Source of the DNA: an uncultured Chitinophagaceae bacterium
Lineage (GTDB): Bacteria; Bacteroidota; Bacteroidia; Chitinophagales; Chitinophagaceae
Reading direction: 5' to 3'
DNA length: 7,358 bases
Assembly (NCBI GenBank): GCA_937897585.1
Contig: CALCNY010000307.1
Span: 1-7,358, forward strand
The position numbers and the translations under genes are program-made. The notes under the pieces were generated by a model. It worked only from the letters and a program-made list of their open reading frames with translations, was not told where the DNA came from and ran no database searches. Position 1 is the stretch's first letter. Every line of letters begins with the position of its first letter. Shown one piece after another: positions 1 through 5,010 of the stretch.

Positions 1-228
1 ATGCAATACCGTCAAGTAATGACATGATAGCTTTGGTTGATTTATAAATTCTTAAATATTGAACTGGATTCATTAAGAAGTTATAATACTTTTTTATTTG
101 GATTTTTACATATTTCAAAATATGCAGTTGTATCTACCACTAAATGACCTATTCTTTTAATATTACATTTTAAAAATAATAAGAATAAATTAAAAATATT
201 AGACCTTTTCTATGGCAATCAACAGATC
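1..228 (+). other. Corrupted 5' part of the solute-binding protein gene (non-functional or misassembled sequence)
   Basis: This stretch is extremely AT-rich and has stops in all three forward frames, yet scraps of it fit the expected upstream part of the following gene. Frame 1 at about 85-132 reads TFLFGFLHISKYAVV, which resembles the 'PFLGLLTMxYxSVVP' segment I expect in Bacteroidota family 5 binding proteins. Frame 3 at 204-230 reads PFLWQSTDP, where 'GTGPF' should lie, and frame 1 resumes with LKKNNNYFEKD from 229. The distance between the scraps is about right for the family. The alignment is from memory and is weak. The sequence is either a decayed gene part (several G positions look changed to A) or poor consensus at a contig end. 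Confidence 0.4.
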
Positions 229-1215
229 CTTAAAAAAAATAACAACTATTTCGAAAAAGATAGTAATGGAAACCAATTACCTTATTTAGATGGAATTGCG
301 ATTAGTTTTTTAAATAGCAAAACTTCTGAGTTTCTGGCCTTTCAACAAAATAAAATAGATTTTATCAACGACATGGATCCGGCTTTTAAAGATGAGATAT
401 TAAGTAGAAAAGGAACATTAAAAGAAGAATGGGAAAGCCAAATTTCAATCGCCAAGAATCCATATTTAAATATTGAATATCTGGGAATTTTATCTGACAC
501 ATCAAATCCAGTTTTGAAATACTCTCCTTTGAAATTCAAAAAAATTCGTCAAGCCATCAACTATGGAATAGACAGAAAAAAAATGATTTTTTACCTGCGT
601 AACTCAATTGGATATCCTGCAAACAGTGGTTTTATTCCGTTAGGCATGCCATCATTCGACAGTAGTATTTTAAAAGGATATGAATACAATCCTATAAAAG
701 CAATGAACTTGATTAAAGAAGCAGGTTTTGATAACAACAATCCAATGCCAGCAATCAAATTGATTACCGTTCCAAACTATGCCAATTTAGGTACATTCAT
801 CGTAAACGAATTAAAACAACTAGGCATCAATATTTCGGTGGAAGTAGTTCAAAAAAGTTTGTTGCTGGAACAAATGTCCAAATCTCAAATTTCTTTTTTC
901 AGAGGAAGCTGGATTGCGGATTACCCTGATGAAATTAATTTCTTAGGTGTGTTCTACAGCAAGAATCCTGCTCCTCCTAATTATACCAGATTCTCCAATA
1001 AAGAATATGATCAATTATATGAAATGGCAAATACCGAAACCAATATTGCTACCAGAAATGAATTATACAGAAAAATGCAACAAATCATCATTGATGAATC
1101 TCCTGTAATTCCACTATGGTATGACATGAGTTTGCGACTATATCACAATAATTTGAAAGGATTTAATACAAATGCATTGAATATGTTGGAGTTGAGGAGG
1201 GTGGTGAAAAATTAA
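229..1215 (+). pseudogene. ABC transporter solute-binding protein, family 5 (SBP_bac_5), 5'-truncated
   Basis: Intact homologues are secreted periplasmic or lipoprotein receptors that bind oligopeptides, nickel or similar ligands and deliver them to an ABC permease. Homology begins at about 229 (LKKNNNYFEKDSNGNQLPYL) and runs uninterrupted to the stop. The first in-frame ATG, at 373, lies inside the conserved domain, so it is unlikely to be the natural start. Counting from that ATG, family landmarks are IRQAINYGIDRKKMI (58-72), YPANSGFIPLGMPSF (81-95), GSWIADYPD (178-186), the FSNKEYDQLYEMA segment (207-219) and DESPVIPLWYD (241-251). About 328 residues remain of a family usually above 500; the signal peptide and first lobe are missing. 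Frame 1 is open from 148 but has no plausible start there. No permease or ATPase gene adjoins it. The family is secure. Whether it is a true pseudogene or an intact gene with a badly assembled 5' end cannot be settled from the window. Confidence 0.8.
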
Positions 1216-1216
1216 A

Positions 1217-1317
1217 GGCCCCTTTAATCCCCCAAAGGGGGAATTTTATCGTTTAATGAATTGGAGCAATCCCAACAAAACACAATCAACTTCCCCCTTT
1301 GGGGGACTGAGGGGGCC
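1217..1317. repeat. Large imperfect inverted repeat of C/G-rich palindromic units
   Basis: Two 27-base arms (1217-1243 and 1291-1317) are inverted copies with 24 of 27 positions matching, separated by 47 unremarkable bases. Two of the three differences would still pair as G-U in RNA, so selection for pairing is possible. Each arm also contains its own small hairpin, CCCCCAAAGGGGG at 1229-1241 and CCCCCTTTGGGGG at 1293-1305. The arm begins two bases after the stop of the binding-protein gene. Units of this kind (runs of C, AAA, runs of G, then a G-rich tail) resemble intergenic repeats I remember from Bacteroidota genomes, though I cannot confirm that here. It could be a repetitive extragenic palindrome, a miniature mobile element or part of a transcription stop. 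No target-site duplication is obvious. Confidence 0.8.
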
Positions 1318-1318
1318 T

Positions 1319-1357
1319 AAAAAAAATGGCCACTCTTTTCGAGCGGCCATTTCTTTT
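1319..1357 (-). terminator. Intrinsic terminator between convergent genes
   Basis: A 12-base stem pairs 1324-1335 (AAATGGCCACTC) with 1341-1352 (GAGCGGCCATTT), with one A/C mismatch and a five-base loop. On the minus strand the hairpin lies 20 bases beyond the stop of the T9SS protein gene and is followed by eight T residues (the A run at 1319-1326), a classic rho-independent layout. Read on the plus strand it is followed by TTTCTTTT, so it may also stop transcripts of the binding-protein gene. Confidence 0.8.
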
Positions 1358-1371
1358 ACAACAAACCTTAT

Positions 1372-3549
1372 TTAGTTTTTCTGGATTTTTCTCATGAACT
1401 TATCTGTTGCTGTTGATACTTCAAGGATATAATTTCCTTTTGGTAAGGTACCGAAGTCTTTCAATACAACGATGTTATCGCCTTTTTGAACTGTAATACT
1501 GCGGTGAAGCAACTCTTTACCATCAAATGATAGAATTCTAAATCCAGCATTAGTTTCATCAGCACTTGTCAAAGCAATTTTAATGTCTGTGATGAAGGGA
1601 TTAGGAAACACATTGAATTTTTCAACACTGATAGAACCATTTACTTTCAAAGCTACAATTTTAGAGAAAGTATATTTTCCGTCGTTATCGATTATTCTTA
1701 AACGGTAGTAAACAATTGTTGCGTTGTTATTCAATGCATCAGTAAAGTCGTAATTGTGAGTAATTGAAGTTGAACCATTACCACTTACTTTACCTCTCAT
1801 TTCGAAATGAACACCATCATTACTTCTTTCTACTTCAAAATGACTGTTGTTCAATTCTGATTGTGTTACCCATCTTACAATTGCGCTATTTGAATTTAGT
1901 AAGCTAGCATTGAATGAAGTAAATTTAACTGGAGTAGGAGCGCCAGACTCACCGATAACTGCGGTTCCATCATCAGTAAACAAATCACCTACAACTGAGT
2001 TACCATAAATTCTTGCAGTGTTTACAATTGTACCTGGAATAACACCTGCTTTAACTTTGAATCTTACTTCGTAATTGCTGCCTGCACCTGAAGGCAATTC
2101 ACCACCTGCTGTTCCTGTTGCACCTGTTCCGATAAAGAATTTTACAAAATTTCTACTGCCTACATTTCCTTTAAAAGCTTGATCATTATCTGCAGCATCT
2201 GTTTTCAATCCTGCAGTAACACCCGGTGCATTTACCACTTCTAAAGTATTTGGAACATAAGTAACGTTGTTAGGCAATGAATCTACTATGAATGTGTTGT
2301 AAGAAGAACCTACACCTTGATTAGAACCAGATAATGTGTAAGTCAATTCTTCTTGAGAATCTACGTAGCTATTGTTGTTAGCATCAGCAACTGTTTTATT
2401 CAATATTACAGTTGGATCTTTAACTCTAATAGAGAATGTAAATACACTTGGGAAATACATATCTGCTTCTGTTCCGAATTGAACAGATACACTAGTTGCA
2501 TTTGGAGCGATATTGTAACCTGTTCCTACATTAACCTGGTCGATATCAATTCCCATTTGGTTGCTGTAGTTAGGATTTTTTGTTGATACAAACTCTCCAT
2601 TATTTGTGATACTTCCATTCCAGAAATTGGTTGCAGGATTAACTGCATTTGAAACAGTTGTATTGTTTATTTTGATAAAATCACCGTCAGGATTACTTGT
2701 AGATGATCCTAAATTAGCATCACCTTCCCAAGCCATTGTACCCATGACAGCTTCGTTAGCTAATAATGGTGTACTTGGTACATTCAAACCAGACAATTGT
2801 ATAGTAAGATAAGCTGTAGAACCATTGTTATACACTTGAGCAAAACCATCATACAATCTCACACTGTTATAAGGTTGTGCAAGATTTTCATAAGCCACCA
2901 CAATAACCCAACCACCATATTTACCACCTGTACTAGAAGAACCTGGAGTTACTGGTAAATCAGCAATAGTATAAGTACCAGCACCATTTGCATTTACGAA
3001 GCTTGTAACATCTACAAAAGACTGATATGCTTTCTCTGTTGTTGAAATTGCAAACTGATCAACATTTATTGAAGGTGTAGTCGCGTTAAAATAATTTCCA
3101 CTAGTGCCTTTACGAATTTTAATTTTACGTAACGTATCAGGATGAGCTGTAATTACTGAATTATCGATTTTACCTCCCCAGTATAGTCGAGCAAATTTGA
3201 TTGTGTTAGTGCCGGTTGGTAAAACCAAATCAGCTGAAGATGAATTGACAGTTGAAGAATTGTTGTCGATGTCAATCTGCTGCATATTGCTTCCGTCATT
3301 ACCATACTGACTGTAGCCAATTCCACCAACACCATTATTGGCATTAGAAGTTTGGTTCATTTTTGTTAGGTTGACAGTGTTGTTTTCAATAATGTGAAGA
3401 ATACCATTTCCAAACATTGTTGTACCACCTTTTAAATTCTCAGAATAAATCTGGCTGAAAGCACGAATTGAGTTTTGTGCTGAAAGGTTAAATGTAAGAA
3501 TTGTTAATACCGCAGCTACGCTGATTTTCTTTGTAAAGTTCGTAAGCAT
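1372..3549 (-). CDS. Secreted adhesin-like protein with DUF11-like domain and T9SS type A sorting domain
   Basis: This 725-residue protein should be exported by Sec and then moved across the outer membrane by the type IX system, to be released or anchored on the cell surface. Residues 1-24 form a signal peptide (KK, hydrophobic core, LSA before Gln25). Residues about 105-377 are a beta-rich domain with the YGGWVIVVAYEN segment (211-222) and RLYDGF (231-236), resembling DUF3344-type regions of DUF11 adhesins. Residues 378-537 are DUF11-like (LTYTL at 402-406, then FIVDSLPNNVTYVP) and hold an EF-hand-like loop at 389-400. Residues 540-636 resemble a fibronectin III-like module (VRWVTQSELNNSHFEVERS). 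Residues 642-725 carry the sorting domain, marked by NVFPNPF and the terminal KGNYILEV segment. There is no cysteine in the whole protein, as is common for exported proteins. The ligand is unknown. The ATG at 3549 directly precedes the signal peptide, and no Shine-Dalgarno sequence is seen. Confidence 0.9.
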   Translation of the reverse strand: MLTNFTKKISVAAVLTILTFNLSAQNSIRAFSQIYSENLKGGTTMFGNGILHIIENNTVNLTKMNQTSNANNGVGGIGYSQYGNDGSNMQQIDIDNNSSTVNSSSADLVLPTGTNTIKFARLYWGGKIDNSVITAHPDTLRKIKIRKGTSGNYFNATTPSINVDQFAISTTEKAYQSFVDVTSFVNANGAGTYTIADLPVTPGSSSTGGKYGGWVIVVAYENLAQPYNSVRLYDGFAQVYNNGSTAYLTIQLSGLNVPSTPLLANEAVMGTMAWEGDANLGSSTSNPDGDFIKINNTTVSNAVNPATNFWNGSITNNGEFVSTKNPNYSNQMGIDIDQVNVGTGYNIAPNATSVSVQFGTEADMYFPSVFTFSIRVKDPTVILNKTVADANNNSYVDSQEELTYTLSGSNQGVGSSYNTFIVDSLPNNVTYVPNTLEVVNAPGVTAGLKTDAADNDQAFKGNVGSRNFVKFFIGTGATGTAGGELPSGAGSNYEVRFKVKAGVIPGTIVNTARIYGNSVVGDLFTDDGTAVIGESGAPTPVKFTSFNASLLNSNSAIVRWVTQSELNNSHFEVERSNDGVHFEMRGKVSGNGSTSITHNYDFTDALNNNATIVYYRLRIIDNDGKYTFSKIVALKVNGSISVEKFNVFPNPFITDIKIALTSADETNAGFRILSFDGKELLHRSITVQKGDNIVVLKDFGTLPKGNYILEVSTATDKFMRKIQKN

Positions 3550-3854
3550 TTTCTTGAGATTTTGTGGTTAATGAAAATGGCTCACAGGAATGTAGGGATT
3601 TAGTAGTCGTTCGGAGGATAATAGATTATTATAGAAAAAAGGTGCAATAAATCGTTAGTGGTGGAAATTCAGGGGGATTGGAGTAATTGGGTAAGCGAAA
3701 AGCGATGAAGCATTATCGTTCTGTAAAATTAGTAATTAAATTTCCTGATGCAAGTTTTTTGAAAAGTATTTTTAATTTTTTTTTGATGAAATTTAATATG
3801 TTTAAGTAGTTATTTGTTTAAAATTATTATCTGTCTAATTGCTTCTGATTTCAA
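3550..3854. other. Non-coding gap with the long leader of the T9SS protein gene
   Basis: No convincing reading frame or RNA gene is seen in these 305 bases between two minus-strand genes. The half next to msrA (about 3720-3854) is extremely AT-rich with a run of T at 3777-3784. The half next to the T9SS gene (about 3550-3715) is more mixed in composition and would be transcribed as a leader of roughly 165 bases if the candidate promoter is right. I found no riboswitch or strong hairpin in it, nor a good terminator for msrA. Confidence 0.5.
3724..3754 (-). promoter_or_regulatory. Candidate Bacteroidota-type promoter for the T9SS protein gene
   Basis: Read on the minus strand, CTTG (3754-3751) is followed after 19 bases by TAATTTTA (3731-3724). 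This matches the Bacteroidota primary sigma-factor pattern TTTG - about 19-21 bases - TAnnTTTG in all but one base of each box. Transcription would begin near 3717, leaving a leader of about 165 bases before the ATG at 3549. In such AT-rich DNA a match of this quality can arise by chance. Confidence 0.35.
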
Positions 3855-4391
3855 TTACTTTAATATGGATTTAAATTCCTTTTTAAACTTCTCAATTTTA
3901 GGCCTAACCACAAATTGACAATAAGGAACTTGTTCTCCATTGATATTGAAATAATTTTGATGATACAATTCAGCTGGATAAAAAATATTCATGGGTTCAA
4001 TTTCTGTAACAATTGGAGATGCATAAACACCAGATTGTTGCAATTGTTCTTTATAAGCAACAGCTACTGCATGTTGATTTTCATTGTGATAAAAAATGAT
4101 ACTTCTATATTGTGTGCCCACATCATTTCCCTGGCGATTAAGTGTCGTTGGATCATGTGTTTTCCAGAATACTTCTAATAACTGATCATAACTTACTATA
4201 TCTGCATCAAATTCAATTTGTAAACATTCTGCATGTCCTGTAGTTCCACTGCATACGGTTTTGTAATCTGGATTTTCCATGGTACCGCCACTATAACCAC
4301 TTGTTACTTTCAATACACCATTAATTTGTTGAAAAACTGCTTCTGTACACCAAAAACATCCATTTCCAAATGTTGCTAATTCTATTTGCAT
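3855..4391 (-). CDS. msrA: Peptide-methionine (S)-S-oxide reductase MsrA
   Basis: MsrA reduces the S form of methionine sulfoxide, free or in proteins, back to methionine, with electrons usually from thioredoxin. At 178 residues this is a complete single-domain enzyme without a signal peptide, so it should be cytoplasmic. The catalytic cysteine is Cys12 in GCFWCTE. Glu55 in TGHAE and Asp90 and Tyr95 in NDVGTQYRS sit at the same spacing (43, 35 and 5 residues) as Cys51, Glu94, Asp129 and Tyr134 of the E. coli enzyme. Cys158 in VPYC is the likely resolving cysteine. Further cysteines are Cys15, Cys47 and Cys56; Cys15 replaces the glycine of the more common GCFWG motif, a form I remember from other Bacteroidota. 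No MsrB domain is fused or adjacent. The ATG at 4391 gives the usual short N-terminus. The gene is divergent from the PPC lipoprotein gene. Confidence 0.96.
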   Translation of the reverse strand: MQIELATFGNGCFWCTEAVFQQINGVLKVTSGYSGGTMENPDYKTVCSGTTGHAECLQIEFDADIVSYDQLLEVFWKTHDPTTLNRQGNDVGTQYRSIIFYHNENQHAVAVAYKEQLQQSGVYASPIVTEIEPMNIFYPAELYHQNYFNINGEQVPYCQFVVRPKIEKFKKEFKSILK

Positions 4392-4428
4392 ATACTTATT
4401 AATTAAATTGCTGCCTCAAACGACAAAC
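4392..4428. promoter_or_regulatory. Short divergent intergenic region between msrA and the PPC lipoprotein gene
   Basis: Only 37 AT-rich bases separate the two divergent start codons, so at least one promoter must overlap the other gene's 5' end. On the minus strand CATGTTTG (4431-4424) differs from TAnnTTTG by one base, but no TTTG box lies at the right distance. No clear operator palindrome is visible. The region's role follows from position alone. Confidence 0.35.
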
Positions 4429-4938
4429 ATGTTTATTTTAAAAAATTCGAACATAAAATTATTGATATTGTTTCAGTTATTATTGATTTGTTCCTGCAAC
4501 TTTAAAAATTCGAGCAAAATGACTTCACAAAATCATGCATTCAGGTTGAAACCCGGAGAAGACCTCAGAAAATCTATTCAGCAATTTGCAAATGATCATC
4601 ACATTAAAGCGGGTTGGATGGTAACCTGTGCAGGAAGTCTTACCGAATATAATTTAAGATTTGCCAATCAATCAACACCATCAAGCGCATCAGGACATTT
4701 TGAAATCGTAAGTCTTACAGGAACGATTTCAGAAAATGGTTCTCATTTGCACATAAGCGTTAGTGATAGTACAGGCAAAACAATAGGCGGACATTTAATG
4801 GAAGGATGTAAAATTTACACCACCGCAGAAATTGTCATTCAAAGTTCAAATGAAATGGAATTCACCAGAGAAAAAGATGGCAGTACTCCTTGGGAGGAAT
4901 TGCAGATTAAAAATGTAAAATTCAAAAATCAAAATTAA
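4429..4938 (+). CDS. Lipoprotein with PPC/DUF296 domain
   Basis: The product is predicted to be a 169-residue lipoprotein of unknown function. Its first 23 residues are a lipoprotein signal: Lys5, a hydrophobic core rich in Leu and Ile, and a lipobox-like ICSC with Cys23 as the lipidated residue. Residues about 34-161 form a PPC (plants and prokaryotes conserved, DUF296) domain, beginning AFRLKPGEDL, continuing AGWMVTCAGSL, and carrying the hallmark GSHLHISVSD and GGHLMEGCKIYTTAEIVI segments. His106, His108 and His122 match the conserved histidines of the family, which may bind a metal. In plants the domain accompanies AT-hooks, while most bacterial members I know are cytosolic single-domain proteins, so export is unusual. 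ATG 4429 is preferred over an in-frame TTG at 4408, which would add seven polar residues ahead of the signal and leave only 16 bases to msrA. mutS2 follows 72 bases downstream on the same strand. Confidence 0.8.
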   Translation: MFILKNSNIKLLILFQLLLICSCNFKNSSKMTSQNHAFRLKPGEDLRKSIQQFANDHHIKAGWMVTCAGSLTEYNLRFANQSTPSSASGHFEIVSLTGTISENGSHLHISVSDSTGKTIGGHLMEGCKIYTTAEIVIQSSNEMEFTREKDGSTPWEELQIKNVKFKNQN

Positions 4939-4995
4939 AAATTTAAAAAGAGTAAAAAGTAGTAATCAATTTTTGACTTTTTACTTTTAAATTTT
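4938..4995 (+). repeat. A/T inverted repeat between the lipoprotein gene and mutS2
   Basis: Bases 4938-4960 (A-rich, ending GTAAAAAGT) are nearly the reverse complement of 4976-4995 (ACTTTTTACTTTTAAATTTT); a three-base insertion in the left arm is the only interruption, and the loop is 15 bases. The left arm begins in the stop codon of the lipoprotein gene. In RNA it would be a long, A-U hairpin that could act as a weak terminator or attenuator before mutS2. A direct repeat TTTTGACTT lies at 4971-4979 and 4992-5000. Confidence 0.6.
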
Positions 4996-5010
4996 GACTT
5001 AATACAAGCT

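Noticed and set aside
342..539. Minus-strand open frame of 65 codons
   Set aside because: It lies opposite the well-conserved solute-binding protein coding sequence and has no recognisable features.
2353..2812. Plus-strand open frames opposite the T9SS protein gene
   Set aside because: They are antisense shadows of a gene with clear domain structure; their translations show no family motif.
3153..3344. Minus-strand open frame inside the T9SS protein gene
   Set aside because: It overlaps the same strand in another frame and has no support as a separate gene.
3915..4178. Plus-strand open frame opposite msrA
   Set aside because: It is antisense to an msrA gene with all its active-site residues at canonical spacing.
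4408..4428. TTG start extending the PPC lipoprotein by seven residues
   Set aside because: The added residues are polar and precede a complete lipoprotein signal that begins at ATG 4429.
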